Shown here one piece after another: positions 8,398 through 18,048 of a DNA stretch of 64,000 bases. This DNA comes from Candidatus Fermentithermobacillaceae bacterium (GTDB lineage: Bacteria; Bacillota; Sulfobacillia; Fermentithermobacillales; Fermentithermobacillaceae): positions 26,598 through 90,597 of the forward strand of contig DUSI01000036.1 of assembly GCA_012842685.1 (NCBI GenBank), in the 5' to 3' direction. Position 1 is the first letter of the stretch. The number at the start of each line of letters is the position of its first letter. Made by a program: the position numbers and the translations under genes. The notes under the pieces were generated by a model. That model had not been told where the DNA came from and made no database searches. It saw only the letters and a program-made list of their open reading frames with translations.

Positions 8398-8429
8398 AGA
8401 CGGCTGCTCACGACAGTGGGCAGCCGTCT
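8398..8429. terminator. Bidirectional terminator between convergent genes
   Basis: AGACGGCTGC (8398-8407) pairs with GCAGCCGTCT (8420-8429), and TCAC/GTGG extends the stem to a GACA loop. TTTG follows on the plus strand and TCTTGTTC on the minus strand. It lies between the 3' ends of the acyl-CoA synthetase and the TldE-like gene. Confidence 0.75.
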
Positions 8430-8533
8430 TTGACTCTCCTTCTGGGTCTGGACGGTCGGCGGGTCCCTGGCTGATTCCGGTGTACATGAAACCTGCTCAA
8501 GTACCGCCTTGGGAAATCCTGTGTCCGGTGAGG

Positions 8534-9868
8534 CTAGAACTCAGTTGTCCCGGTAAAGGTGAATCCCCGGACCCTGATCGCCGGGCAGACCACCGTCAAG
8601 ATCCCCGTGAGCACTTTCTGGGGCGAAAGGGCATCTACCCTTGATAGAGCGCCGAGCACGCTTTCGGTAAAGCGGAGGTTCTTCACTCCCCGGACGATCC
8701 TGCCGTCTTCGATGAGGAAAGTGCCGTCCCTCGTCATACCGGTGATTATGGACTTTACAGGGTGGACCACATTCACGTAGTGGAACCGCGTGACCAGTAC
8801 GCCCTTCTTAGTGGACGCGATCATATCTTCCACGCTGGTTTCTCCGCCGGCCATGAAGAGGTTTATCGGGAGCGACGGGATGAAAGCCATCTCACCCAGG
8901 GAGTGGCCGGTTGGCTCAGTCCCCTCCTTGGCGGCAGTCAATGAGTCGTAAACGACGCCTCTTGCCACTCCGTTCTCAATGAGCATCACTCTCTTCTTTG
9001 GGACTCCCTCAAAGTCGAAGGGCATCGGGCAGCCGGCGGGATCGAGGCCATCGTCCCATATGGTGATATTATCGCCCGTTATCTTCTCTCCCATCTTGCC
9101 GGACATGAAGCTGGCTCCCTCGCGGTAGCTTGCGCCAGAGAATCCCATAAAGGCGAGGTACATGAGCATATCCCTCACCGCCAGAGGCTCAAGGATGACG
9201 TCGTACTCCCCCGCCGGGATAGAAGTGGGCTCCTGTCCGGCCAGGCACTTCTCTATCGCTGTGTGGGCAACCTCGCTGGGGTCAACGCGAGCCACATCCA
9301 AGCCGGCGCTCTCGGCGTAGCCCGTCGAGGTAGGGCCCATTGCGACGCATGTCATGGATGCCTCAGAACGGGCGTAGTATGCTCTCACGCCCTTTGAGCT
9401 TCCCACCGCGAGCTCAAAGGCTCCGGTTGAGAGGGCTCCGGCGGCCGAGATACCCTTGGCTCTTGCCATGCTCACCGCCCTGGCTACGTAGGCCGCCCTG
9501 AGGTCAGGCGGGCAGCTCAAGGTGGAGTCGTAGAGGGCCACCGGTCCTTCGGGTATGGGCATGGGTTCAGGCAAGCCCGGGAAATCGGGTTCTTCGGGCA
9601 CGAGCCGGGAAAGGGCGTCTGCCGCGAGGACCGTCTTCACGAGTGATTCCCTGTCGACCTGGTTGGTAGACGCCTTCCCGATCCTCTTGCCGTTCACGGC
9701 GCGGACTATCACTTCAGTATCGCTCTGGGCGACGTTTTGGTGGATGTGGTTCTCGGTGTACCTGGTGAGGCTCTGGTCCTGCCCCATGATCACGACCTCG
9801 AGCTCCTGGGACTTAGACGCCTCAAGGCAGGTATCTATGACCCACAGGGCTTTGTCTTTTCCGAGCAC
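8534..9868 (-). CDS. TldD/PmbA family protein, TldE (PmbA)-like
   Basis: The TldD/TldE heterodimer is a metallopeptidase acting on unfolded or modified peptides; TldD carries the zinc motif HExxxH and TldE is the non-catalytic partner. The 444-residue product shows the family core (VLIENGVARGVVYDSLTAAKEG, GEMAFIPSLPINLFMAGG, FLIEDGRIVRGVKNLRFTESVLGAL). At the place where TldD has HExxxH I see AVRDMLMYLAFMGFSG, so the metal ligands are absent and it resembles TldE. The start is taken as GTG 9868, which has GAGGTG 6 bases upstream; a longer GTG start at 9877 overlaps that SD. The usual adjacent tldD gene is missing; the next upstream gene is a PHP phosphatase. Confidence 0.88.
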   Translation of the reverse strand: MLGKDKALWVIDTCLEASKSQELEVVIMGQDQSLTRYTENHIHQNVAQSDTEVIVRAVNGKRIGKASTNQVDRESLVKTVLAADALSRLVPEEPDFPGLPEPMPIPEGPVALYDSTLSCPPDLRAAYVARAVSMARAKGISAAGALSTGAFELAVGSSKGVRAYYARSEASMTCVAMGPTSTGYAESAGLDVARVDPSEVAHTAIEKCLAGQEPTSIPAGEYDVILEPLAVRDMLMYLAFMGFSGASYREGASFMSGKMGEKITGDNITIWDDGLDPAGCPMPFDFEGVPKKRVMLIENGVARGVVYDSLTAAKEGTEPTGHSLGEMAFIPSLPINLFMAGGETSVEDMIASTKKGVLVTRFHYVNVVHPVKSIITGMTRDGTFLIEDGRIVRGVKNLRFTESVLGALSRVDALSPQKVLTGILTVVCPAIRVRGFTFTGTTEF

Positions 9869-9981
9869 GGAAACCACCTCTTTCTTATGTGAAGGGGGCT
9901 TTCTCGCCGTAAGGGGCTACCGGAAAGACGCCTGACCTTTCCCGCGCGGCGACTATGCGCCCGGCACTCGGGCGTTCAGGT

Positions 9982-10821
9982 CTACTTCCCTGCCGCCTCT
10001 CTAAGCCGCTCGACCACTTCGTAGGGTACAACGACGCTTCCCAGATCTCCTCCCTCGCCCTTGCCGAGGCCATGGAAATCCGACCCGCCGGTGGGGATGA
10101 GATTGTACTCCTTCGCGAGGTTCAGGCATTTTTCCACCATGGAATGGTCGTGTTCGGGGTGGTATGCTTCGATTCCCTGGAGGCCGTTTTCAACGAGGAT
10201 CTTGATGATACTGAATGAGCGAGCGGTACCTGGGTGGGCCCACACCGGTACCCCGCCGGCTTCCCGGACCGCCCTTACGCACTCTTCGGGACTCAGGTGG
10301 AAGCGTTCTACGTAGGCGGGCCTCCCCATTCCGAGGTAGCGGTCGAAGGCGTCCTTTATAGAGGTCACGTACCCGCGCTCGAGCATCGCCTTGGCAACGT
10401 GAGGCCGGCCTACCGACTCCCCTGAGGCCAGCTCGAACACCCTGGACTCTTCTACCGGCATGCCCAGGGCCTTGAGTTTCTTGACGGTTTCGGCGACCCT
10501 CCGTCGTCGCGAGTCCTGAAGGCGCGTTAGGAGGTCGGACAAAGGCCCTCGGGAAATAGGGATGTAGTACCCCAAAATGTGGAGTTCTCTGCCTTTCCAT
10601 TCGCTGTTCAGCTCAACGGCGGGGACGACCTCTACTGAGGAGATAGGAGAGGATAGCCCTTCCAGAGCCCTGAGCCCGGCTGTGGTATCGTGGTCGGCTA
10701 TCCCCACTGCCTTTAGACCCTTTGAGGCCGCGTAACAAAGGACTTCCTGGGGCGACAGAAGCCCATCTGACGCCGTTGTGTGAACGTGAAGATCGCAGGC
10801 CTGTTTCGGAGTGGCATCCAC
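9982..10821 (-). CDS. PHP-domain phosphoesterase
   Basis: 279 residues of the PHP family close to the YciV/RnaAM group, which hydrolyses 3',5'-nucleoside bisphosphates or trims short RNAs. Metal-binding motifs: DLHVHTTASDG near the N-terminus, GIADHDTT, VPAVELNSEW, the conserved AHPG and the C-terminal GGSDFHG. An insertion between about 100 and 190 (RPHVAKAMLERGYV) is typical of the RnaAM type. It starts with GTG sharing one base with the SpoVS stop codon (TAGTG), so translation is probably coupled to spoVS. The exact substrate is inferred from family only. Confidence 0.9.
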   Translation of the reverse strand: MDATPKQACDLHVHTTASDGLLSPQEVLCYAASKGLKAVGIADHDTTAGLRALEGLSSPISSVEVVPAVELNSEWKGRELHILGYYIPISRGPLSDLLTRLQDSRRRRVAETVKKLKALGMPVEESRVFELASGESVGRPHVAKAMLERGYVTSIKDAFDRYLGMGRPAYVERFHLSPEECVRAVREAGGVPVWAHPGTARSFSIIKILVENGLQGIEAYHPEHDHSMVEKCLNLAKEYNLIPTGGSDFHGLGKGEGGDLGSVVVPYEVVERLREAAGK

Positions 10822-11123
10822 TAGTCTCTAGGTCCCACTATAAGCTTTATGGCCGTCCGTTCCTGACCGTCGATGATGATGTCCGTGAAGGCCGGGACGC
10901 AGACCAGGTCGATGCCGCTGGGGGCTACAAATCCTCGGGCTATGGCTACCGCTTTAATGGCCTGGTTCACGGCGCCTGCCCCGATCCCCTGTATTTCCGC
11001 GTATCCCCGTTCTCTGATAACTCCGGCCAGGGCACCGGCCACCGCGTTAGGATTTGACCGAGACGAGACCTTGAGAACTTCGACCTGTGGCGTTTCCTGA
11101 CGGTCTACGTTGCTTACTCCCAC
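10821..11123 (-). CDS. spoVS: Stage V sporulation protein S
   Basis: Small Alba-like protein required for stage V of sporulation in Bacillus and also found in non-sporulating bacteria. The core from VEVLKVSSRSNPNAVAGALAG to AFTDIIIDGQERTAIKLIVGPR is nearly identical to known SpoVS. Start chosen at GTG 11123 (100 aa), which has GGGGGG 6-7 bases upstream; longer in-frame starts up to 11189 lack a clear SD. Even so the protein carries about 14 residues more at its N-terminus than Bacillus SpoVS. A good promoter lies at 11189-11217 and the PHP gene follows with a one-base overlap. Confidence 0.95.
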   Translation of the reverse strand: MGVSNVDRQETPQVEVLKVSSRSNPNAVAGALAGVIRERGYAEIQGIGAGAVNQAIKAVAIARGFVAPSGIDLVCVPAFTDIIIDGQERTAIKLIVGPRD

Positions 11124-11188
11124 GCTTATCCCCCCACGTGCTGTGACAGAAGTTGTATGAGACATCAAGTTATGGTAGTTCATTTCCA

Positions 11189-11217
11189 ATTCTAAGACGG
11201 CAGGGTGATTTTGGCAA
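11189..11217 (-). promoter_or_regulatory. SigA-type promoter of spoVS
   Basis: Minus strand TTGCCA, 17 bases, TAGAAT; each hexamer is 5 of 6 to consensus with ideal spacing. It lies in the gap between ymdB and spoVS, so spoVS and the PHP gene can be transcribed apart from the upstream genes. Confidence 0.65.
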
Positions 11218-11250
11218 GAGAAAATTGTTTGACGAGCACAAAGGGCGTTT

Positions 11251-12042
11251 CTATTCCAAAATCCTGAATCGTTCGATGGAGTGGGCCTTGCCCTTTGTGT
11301 CGATGGAGCAGAATACGCCGCAAAGCTGTCTCTTTCCTTTTGCGGGTTCGTGTCTTACAGGCATCTGGGTGAGGAATCGTTTGAGGATGATTTCCTTCTT
11401 GACGCCGATCACTCCCTCGTAGCTTCCGGTCATCCCGACGTCGGTGATGTAGGCCGTGCCGCCCGGGAGTATGGTCTCGTCGGCGGTCTGCACGTGGGTG
11501 TGTGTGCCGAATACCGCGCTCACCCGCCCGTCCAGGTAGTACCCCATGGAGATTTTCTCCGAGGTGGCTTCGGCGTGGAAGTCGACGACGATGACCGGCG
11601 TCGTTACCTTCAGCTTTCCTATCTCTACGTCGAGGGTCCTGAAGGGGCAGTCGAGGTCCTGGGGCGAGTACACCCTGCCGCAGACGCTTACGACGCCCAC
11701 TTGCTGCCCGCTCCTCGTCTGGAATACTCCCGAACCCTTCCCAGGCACTCCGGGAGGGAAGTTGGCGGGCCGCAGGATCCTCTTCTCGCTGTCTAGTACG
11801 GGATATATCTCTTTCTTGTCCCAAATGTGATTGCCAGAGGTCATGACGTCCACGCCCATGGCGAAGAGCTCATCGGCGACCTCTGGGGTGAGTCCGGCCC
11901 CTCCCGCTGCGTTCTCGCAATTGGCGATGACCAGGTGGGCGTCGTAACGTTCCACGAGGCCGGGCAGTTGCTCTTTCAGGAACGACCTCCCCAGAGAGCC
12001 GAAGATATCGCCGATGAAAAGGATGTTGATCAAGACGCCCAC
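11251..12042 (-). CDS. ymdB: YmdB-type metallophosphoesterase
   Basis: Calcineurin-like phosphodiesterase; Bacillus YmdB acts on 2',3'-cyclic nucleotides and influences biofilm and sporulation decisions. 263 residues with the metal motifs NILFIGDIFGSLGR, IANCENAAGGAGLT, TSGNHIWDKKE, VVDFHAEATSEK and FGTHTHVQTADE. The GTG at 12042 abuts the upstream stop codon, but the in-frame TTG at 12033 (giving MINILFIGD) fits the family start and has AGGTGGG before it. The neighbourhood of rny and spoVS is conserved for ymdB in many Bacillota. Confidence 0.93.
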   Translation of the reverse strand: MGVLINILFIGDIFGSLGRSFLKEQLPGLVERYDAHLVIANCENAAGGAGLTPEVADELFAMGVDVMTSGNHIWDKKEIYPVLDSEKRILRPANFPPGVPGKGSGVFQTRSGQQVGVVSVCGRVYSPQDLDCPFRTLDVEIGKLKVTTPVIVVDFHAEATSEKISMGYYLDGRVSAVFGTHTHVQTADETILPGGTAYITDVGMTGSYEGVIGVKKEIILKRFLTQMPVRHEPAKGKRQLCGVFCSIDTKGKAHSIERFRILE

Positions 12043-12597
12043 CTACTTGTCAAACACCAGCACTTTTTCGCCCTCTCTCAGGGCGACCAGCTTGCGGGTG
12101 CTTTCCAGATTTCTCACTTGGTTTACGCTGTCCTGGAGAAAGACTCTCGCCGAGGCGTTCATATCGTCGCCGTAGGCGGAGGCGTCCCCTTCGCCTGACG
12201 CGTAGAGGATCTTCACCTTGCTCCCAAGGAGCTCTACGGTTAGGTTCAGCTCACCGGGCGAAAGAGACGCGATGTCGCGCTCGATGAGCAAGCAGTAATA
12301 GCCGTCCATCTTCTCCCACATGCATTCCGTGATGTGCGCCCTCGTGCCCGTGAGGTCGAAATAGACGCCCACGGAATCCAGGTAGGACTTCACGACATCT
12401 TTCCTCTTCTTGGCGCTTATGGGCCCCTTGCAGAGGAACGCGAGGTTCAGCGCCTTCCGCTTGGGGTCGTACGTAACCCTCGATACCTGAGGGTAGGCCA
12501 CAAGGAGGGTTGCGAGTATCTCCACGTCCTTGCTGGACGGTCTAACGGAACCTGCCTGGGGGATTCCCCCATTTCTCACGGGTGCTCTTCTTGCCAA
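12043..12597 (-). CDS. Hypothetical protein between rny and ymdB
   Basis: 184 residues, no family recognised. The protein is soluble and mixed alpha/beta; the middle (VTYDPKRKALNLAFLCKGPISAKKRKDVVKSYLDSVGVYFDL) and the C-terminus (NQVRNLESTRKLVALREGEKVLVFDK) look like an ordered domain. Its SD AAGGAGAG lies directly after an intercistronic hairpin. It abuts ymdB with no gap, so it is very likely co-transcribed and translationally linked with it. A role linked to RNA turnover is only suggested by the neighbours. Confidence 0.75.
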   Translation of the reverse strand: MARRAPVRNGGIPQAGSVRPSSKDVEILATLLVAYPQVSRVTYDPKRKALNLAFLCKGPISAKKRKDVVKSYLDSVGVYFDLTGTRAHITECMWEKMDGYYCLLIERDIASLSPGELNLTVELLGSKVKILYASGEGDASAYGDDMNASARVFLQDSVNQVRNLESTRKLVALREGEKVLVFDK

Positions 12598-12611
12598 CGG
12601 TATCTCTCCTT

Positions 12612-12642
12612 GTCGCCTGCGACCGGAAAGGCCGCAGGCGAC
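12612..12642 (-). other. Intercistronic stem-loop after rny
   Basis: GTCGCCTGCG (12612-12621) and CGCAGGCGAC (12633-12642) are perfect 10-bp complements with an 11-nt loop. On the minus strand it is followed by AAGGAGAG, the SD of the next gene, with no U-tract. It is more likely an mRNA stabiliser or processing element than a terminator. Confidence 0.55.
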
Positions 12643-12661
12643 GGGTTAATGCGTGAGGCGG

Positions 12662-14191
12662 CTACTTGGCGTAGCTAACCGCTCTCGTTTCTCTGATCAC
12701 TACGACTTTGATCTGGCCCGGGTACTCTATATCCCTCTCGATCTTCTTCACTATATCCCGTGCCAGCCGTACCGCCCCGAGGTCGTCGATTCTCTCGGGT
12801 TTTACCATGATCCTGATCTCGCGTCCCGCCTGGATGGCGTAGCTTTTGTCCACTCCTTCGAAGGAGTTGGCGATCTCTTCTAGTTTCTCCAGGCGCTTCA
12901 GGTACATCTCCAGGGTCTCCCGGCGCGCACCGGGCCTGGCCGCGGAGATGGCGTCTGCGGCAGCCACCAGGAACGCCTCGATGGACTGGGCCTCGACGTC
13001 TCCGTGGTGGGCCTCCACGGCCCGGATGACGTCTTGGGACTCGCGGTACCTCCTCAGGAGGTTCACGCCTATGGCGACGTGGGACCCTTCGACCTCATGG
13101 TCCACGGCCTTGCCGATATCGTGCAAGAGCCCGGCCCTCTTCGCCACGGCCACGTCGGCCCCGATCTCGGCCGCCATGGTGGCGGCAAGCTGGGCGACTT
13201 CAATCGAGTGCTTGAGCACGTTCTGGCCGTAGCTGGTGCGGAATCTGAGACGTCCCAGGAGCTTTATGAGCTCCGGATGCAGGCCGTGCACGCCCAAGTT
13301 CAGAGCCGCCTGCTCGCCTTCTTGTTTGATGAGGGCCTCGACCTCTTTCTGGGCCTTCTCCACCATCTCCTCTATGCGGGCAGGGTGTATCCTGCCGTCG
13401 GAGACCAGCCGCTCCAGAGCCAGCCTGGCGACCTCTCTCCTAATGGGGTCGAACCCCGACAGGATCACCGCCTCGGGGGTGTCGTCGATGATGAGGTCTA
13501 CGCCGGTCAGAGTCTCCAAGGCCCTGATGTTCCGCCCTTCACGCCCGATGATCCGCCCCTTCATCTCGTCGTTGGGGAGCTCGACCACCGATACGGTGTT
13601 CTCCGCGACGTGATCGGCGGCGCACCTCTGTATGGCAAGGCTGATGATGCTCCTCGCTTTGGCTTCGGCCTCATCTCTGGCCTGGGCCTCGGCGTCCCTG
13701 ATGAGACGCGCGGTTTCCTCTTTCAGAGCGTCCCTGACTTCGCCCAGGATGCGCTCCCTGGCCTCATCCCTGGATAGCCCGGAGATCCTCTCCAGCTCCT
13801 TGAGGGCTTGCTCGTGGAGGGCCTCCAAGGCCTTGCTCTTCTCCATGAGGGCCCTCTCTTGCCTGGCCAGGTTCTCTTCTTTCTGGCTGAAGAGCTCTTG
13901 CCTGCGGTCGAGGGCTTCCTCCTTATTGATAAGGCGCCTTTCGATGCGCTGCAGTTCCTGGCGGCGTTCCCGTACTTCCCTTTCCAGCTCTTCTCTCAGT
14001 CTTCCGGCTTCATCGCGGGCTTCAAGCAGTATCTCACGCTTTTTGGTCTCGGCAGCCTTGATCGCGTCGTCTACAATTCGTTTGGCTTCTGCTTCCGCCG
14101 ACTTGATCTTCGCCTCTCCGACGGCTTTTCTGATAGCGTAGCCCGCTAGCGTACCTACGAGTAACGTGATCAAGGGTACGATCCACTGCAT
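12662..14191 (-). CDS. rny: Ribonuclease Y
   Basis: Membrane-anchored endoribonuclease that initiates mRNA decay in Bacillota. About 509 residues: N-terminal transmembrane helix ([20 protein letters not shown]), a long charged coiled coil (about 25-190), a KH domain ([19 protein letters not shown]), then an HD domain with [12 protein letters not shown] and ending [13 protein letters not shown] as in other RNase Y proteins. ATG 14191 is chosen because GGAGGAGGT lies 7 bases upstream; the longer TTG start at 14209 lies within that SD. A terminator-like hairpin sits directly before the SD. Downstream genes are an unknown protein and ymdB. Confidence 0.97.
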   Translation of the reverse strand: MQWIVPLITLLVGTLAGYAIRKAVGEAKIKSAEAEAKRIVDDAIKAAETKKREILLEARDEAGRLREELEREVRERRQELQRIERRLINKEEALDRRQELFSQKEENLARQERALMEKSKALEALHEQALKELERISGLSRDEARERILGEVRDALKEETARLIRDAEAQARDEAEAKARSIISLAIQRCAADHVAENTVSVVELPNDEMKGRIIGREGRNIRALETLTGVDLIIDDTPEAVILSGFDPIRREVARLALERLVSDGRIHPARIEEMVEKAQKEVEALIKQEGEQAALNLGVHGLHPELIKLLGRLRFRTSYGQNVLKHSIEVAQLAATMAAEIGADVAVAKRAGLLHDIGKAVDHEVEGSHVAIGVNLLRRYRESQDVIRAVEAHHGDVEAQSIEAFLVAAADAISAARPGARRETLEMYLKRLEKLEEIANSFEGVDKSYAIQAGREIRIMVKPERIDDLGAVRLARDIVKKIERDIEYPGQIKVVVIRETRAVSYAK

Positions 14192-14217
14192 CCAGGTCAC
14201 CTCCTCCAAGAAACGCG

Positions 14218-14246
14218 AAAAACCAGACAGCCACCGGCTTATCTGG
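14218..14246 (-). terminator. Terminator-like hairpin in the rny leader
   Basis: Minus strand: CCAGA...TCTGG (14223-14246) with inner GCC/GGC and one bulge, followed at once by UUUUU (14218-14222). It ends only ~9 bases before the rny SD, so it may terminate read-through from recX or act as an attenuator for rny. Confidence 0.55.
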
Positions 14247-14469
14247 CAGGACGCGAAACTCAGGCCGAATTGGAGGTGCTTCTGGAACTCTCTAGCTCAG
14301 TTCCTCAGGTGAGATATAAAGCCTCGCCCTCGCCGGCGGTGAAGCCCGCCCGGGGCTAAGCCAAAGGTTCGCACAACTCCAATCGAAACGCACAGCGTAC
14401 GCCCAGTGGGCCTGCCCGCTGCGCGAAGCGCTAAGGTCTCCATTAACCAAGTTATCTCGGTCATAGATG

Positions 14470-14985
14470 TCAGCCGTCGCTTATGCCAGAATCCAGTTGG
14501 CCGTCCCCGGCGGCTGGGCCGGTCCTTCTGAGCGCCGAGGATATCGCCTCGTAGCCGAAGCCCCGCCTTTGGAGCCACCGGGCCAACCGTTCGCGTTCTT
14601 TTTCAGTTGTCAGTCCTCTTCTCTTTTCGCCGAGGTACTTCCGGACTGCCAGGGTCGCCAGTTCCTCTTCCCTGAGTCCGTCGAAGACCTCGCCCACAAC
14701 TTCCTCGATCAGCTCTTTGTCGAAGAGCCTCTTGGAGAGTTCGAACACCGCTCTCTTTCTCCCGATGGGGCACGTGTCCATCATCGAAGAGAGGATCTCC
14801 CGGCAGTAGCTCCTATCGTCCAGGTATCCCCACTCGATAAGTTTTCCTATCGCGGTCTCGGCGTCGCTATCTGAATATCCTTTCCGCCTCAGAGACTCTC
14901 TCATCTGTCCTCTTGAGACCCGCCGTCTCGAGAGGATCCCCAAGGCGGAATCGATAGCCGTGCCCTTTGAACCTCCGCGTGCCAT
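14470..14985 (-). CDS. recX: Regulatory protein RecX
   Basis: Modulator that binds RecA filaments and limits or reverses recombination activity. 171 residues of tandem three-helix repeats: ALGILSRRRVSRGQMRESLRRKGYSDSDAETAIGKLIEWGYLDDRSYCREIL, and later RKYLGEKRRGLTTEKERERLARWLQRRGFGYEAISSAL. It follows recA by 6 bases on the same strand, the standard recA-recX operon. The C-terminal ~15 residues (GPAAGDGQLDSGISDG) look like an unstructured tail. Confidence 0.93.
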   Translation of the reverse strand: MARGGSKGTAIDSALGILSRRRVSRGQMRESLRRKGYSDSDAETAIGKLIEWGYLDDRSYCREILSSMMDTCPIGRKRAVFELSKRLFDKELIEEVVGEVFDGLREEELATLAVRKYLGEKRRGLTTEKERERLARWLQRRGFGYEAISSALRRTGPAAGDGQLDSGISDG

Positions 14986-14991
14986 CGGAAG

Positions 14992-16023
<1,032 letters not shown>

Positions 16024-16073
16024 TCACTCAACCTCCAGATTCTGCCACGTCCCTGGCAGCACCTTCCTATATG

Positions 16074-16102
16074 AGTATAGCATCACGGCTCCCGGGTCAC
16101 AA
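16074..16102 (-). promoter_or_regulatory. recA promoter
   Basis: Minus strand TTGTGA (16097-16102), 17 bases, TATACT (16074-16079). The -35 overlaps the thpR stop codon. Immediately upstream, CGAAC-ACAC-GTACT (16109-16122) is an imperfect match to the Gram-positive LexA box CGAAC-N4-GTTCG, with the second half-site poorly conserved. Confidence 0.6.
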
Positions 16103-16777
16103 CGAATGAGTACGTGTGTTCGATAGGCTTCGTACTTCCGTTCCGGGGAGGTCTATTGCCGCGAGCGGGGTGTACTGTGCCCCTTCCGGCCGCAAGATGC
16201 TCCGCATGAGGACGAGATCCTTCACTTCCCACTCGGGCTTCGAGCCCTCTTCCTTGAGAAAGCGGTCGAAACAATCCTTCCAGGCCGAACGGACGTCCGC
16301 CGTCCGGTGGCCCGTCCTCTGATAGCCCCGGGCGTTGGGAGGAGTCCCCCTTCTCTCCCTCGCCAAGGTGATGTGAGGAGCGAAAGGCTTGGAATCGCCG
16401 TAACCGAGAGCGAAAAGACTAGACCTTACGTCCCGTGCGAGGTCCGATAGGGGTTCTCTCCCGCCGGTCGCCGCAATGTGGAGGATCCGCGGCATTCCTC
16501 TCTCCGGGAACGCGCCCGCCTCGCAGAAGCTGACCTTGAAGGCCTCTTTGGCTCGAGATGCCCTGGAAAGGGCCTCAACGATGTCCTCGACCGAACTGCT
16601 GGGCACTTCTCCCAGGAACTGGAGGGTGATGTGCCAGCTCTCCGGGGCCACGAACCTGTATCCGGGGAAAAGATCCTTTACCTTCCCTACGAATGAGGCC
16701 AGGAGCTCCCGGGTTTCTTCAGGGAGAAGAGCGGCGACGAACAGGCGCAATCTTTCGGTCTCTGGATTCAAGGGCAT
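16097..16777 (-). CDS. thpR: RNA 2',3'-cyclic phosphodiesterase
   Basis: 2H phosphoesterase family (historically 2'-5' RNA ligase) that opens 2',3'-cyclic phosphate RNA ends. 226 residues with both HxTx motifs: HITLQFLGEVPSS near residue 48 and HITLARERRGTP near residue 135. The N-terminus LRLFVAALLPEETRELL is typical. It lies 6 bases after cinA and upstream of recA, a common cinA-thpR-recA order. The C-terminal ~20 residues (LPGTEVRSLSNTRTHSL) go beyond the usual domain and overlap the recA promoter. Confidence 0.92.
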   Translation of the reverse strand: MPLNPETERLRLFVAALLPEETRELLASFVGKVKDLFPGYRFVAPESWHITLQFLGEVPSSSVEDIVEALSRASRAKEAFKVSFCEAGAFPERGMPRILHIAATGGREPLSDLARDVRSSLFALGYGDSKPFAPHITLARERRGTPPNARGYQRTGHRTADVRSAWKDCFDRFLKEEGSKPEWEVKDLVLMRSILRPEGAQYTPLAAIDLPGTEVRSLSNTRTHSL

Positions 16778-16783
16778 GCCTCC

Positions 16784-18043
16784 TCACTTGAGCTCCGGAT
16801 TTTTCCCGCTCCGGCTGAGTCTCCTCCACAAGACGTATAGGGCCCGGACTGCCCCATACTCTTTGACGTCGATCCTGGAACCGGAATACACGAACCTCTC
16901 GACCTCGGTACCGCTCTCGTCGGCGACCGCTACGTAAACTGTTCCAACTGGTTCCTTATCCGTCCCTCCGGTGGGACCTGCGAATCCGGTTGTAGCCAGG
17001 CCTATCTTAGTTCCTGCCAAAGACTTCACTCCTAGTGCCATGGAAACGGCGGTCTCGGCGTTCACCGCCTCGTCCTTTCTGAGTGCCTCGTCGGGGACGC
17101 CCAGGCAGGTGGCCTTGATGGCAGGGCTGTAGGCGACCATGCCCATCTTGAAGTAGCGGGAACTGCCGGGCACATTAGTGAGCTTGTGCGCCACCAGTCC
17201 GCCGGTTACAGACTCCGCTACCGCGATACTGAGGCCCCTCCTGGTCATGATCTCACCGACCACGGATTCAAGCGTGTCGTCGTCTTCACCGTAGATGTAC
17301 TCTTTGAGGCGGCTCCTTATTTCCCGAGCCATCCCGTCCACCATTCTCTTCGCCTCTCCAGGCTCCTTGCTGCCGGCCGCGATCCTGATCCTGATCTCGC
17401 CCCGGCTCACATAGGGGGCCACCGTAGGGCTTGCGGACTCCATGAGGTCTTTGATTATCTCACCGACCCGTACCTCGGGGAGCCCGGTGAGCTTGAGGTT
17501 CTTTATGTAGAGAGGCACGAGATCCATAAAGGTGCTTTTTATGAGGGGGACGACGTGCTCTTCGAACATGGGGATCATCTCCCGGGGCGGTCCCGGAAGT
17601 ATGCAGGCCAGCTTGCCGTCCTTGAAAACTGCCTGGCCGGGAGCGGTTCCTACCTTGTTCCTGAAAGGTATCCCGCCTTTTATGATCATGGCCTGTTTTC
17701 TGTCGCCTGGAGACGGTTCCCTGCCCCTCAAGGCGAACCACTCGAGCATGTCTTCCCAGGCTCCCTCGTGGAACTCGAGGGGTAGTCCCAGCGCTTCGGC
17801 CAGGCATGCGGCCGTGAGGTCGTCGTCCGTGGGGCCAAGACCGCCCGTCGCAATAACCAAGGAGGCGCGGCCAAGCGCCTCCCTAAACGCTCCGGTCAGC
17901 CTCGACCGGTTGTCTCCTACGGTTTGTCTCCGGTAGACCGAGACACCTATCTCCTTGAGTCTCGCCGATATATACTGTGCGTTTGTATCTACTATCTCCC
18001 CGAGGAGGAGTTCAGTTCCTACCGACAATATCTCGGCATGCAA
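16784..18043 (-). CDS. cinA: CinA family protein (competence/damage-inducible, NMN amidase)
   Basis: Two-domain protein: an N-terminal molybdopterin-binding-like ADP-ribose pyrophosphatase domain (AEILSVGTELLLGEIVDTNAQY, ATGGLGPTDDDLT, LPGPPREMIPMFEEHV) and a C-terminal nicotinamide-nucleotide amidase domain (LSIAVAESVTGGLVAHKLTNVPGSSRYFKMG, ATTGFAGPTGGTDKEPVGTVYVAV). About 419 residues. I prefer TTG 18043 (MHAEILSVGTELL), which matches the family N-terminus and has GGGGGTGAG 4-7 bases before it. The alternative GTG 18052 overlaps the upstream stop codon. It lies between the FtsH-like gene and thpR. Confidence 0.93.
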   Translation of the reverse strand: MHAEILSVGTELLLGEIVDTNAQYISARLKEIGVSVYRRQTVGDNRSRLTGAFREALGRASLVIATGGLGPTDDDLTAACLAEALGLPLEFHEGAWEDMLEWFALRGREPSPGDRKQAMIIKGGIPFRNKVGTAPGQAVFKDGKLACILPGPPREMIPMFEEHVVPLIKSTFMDLVPLYIKNLKLTGLPEVRVGEIIKDLMESASPTVAPYVSRGEIRIRIAAGSKEPGEAKRMVDGMAREIRSRLKEYIYGEDDDTLESVVGEIMTRRGLSIAVAESVTGGLVAHKLTNVPGSSRYFKMGMVAYSPAIKATCLGVPDEALRKDEAVNAETAVSMALGVKSLAGTKIGLATTGFAGPTGGTDKEPVGTVYVAVADESGTEVERFVYSGSRIDVKEYGAVRALYVLWRRLSRSGKNPELK

Positions 18044-18048
18044 GGGTC

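Noticed and set aside
8397..8430. Small ORFs in the gap between the acyl-CoA synthetase and the TldE-like gene
   Set aside because: The gap is explained by a bidirectional terminator; frames there have no SD.
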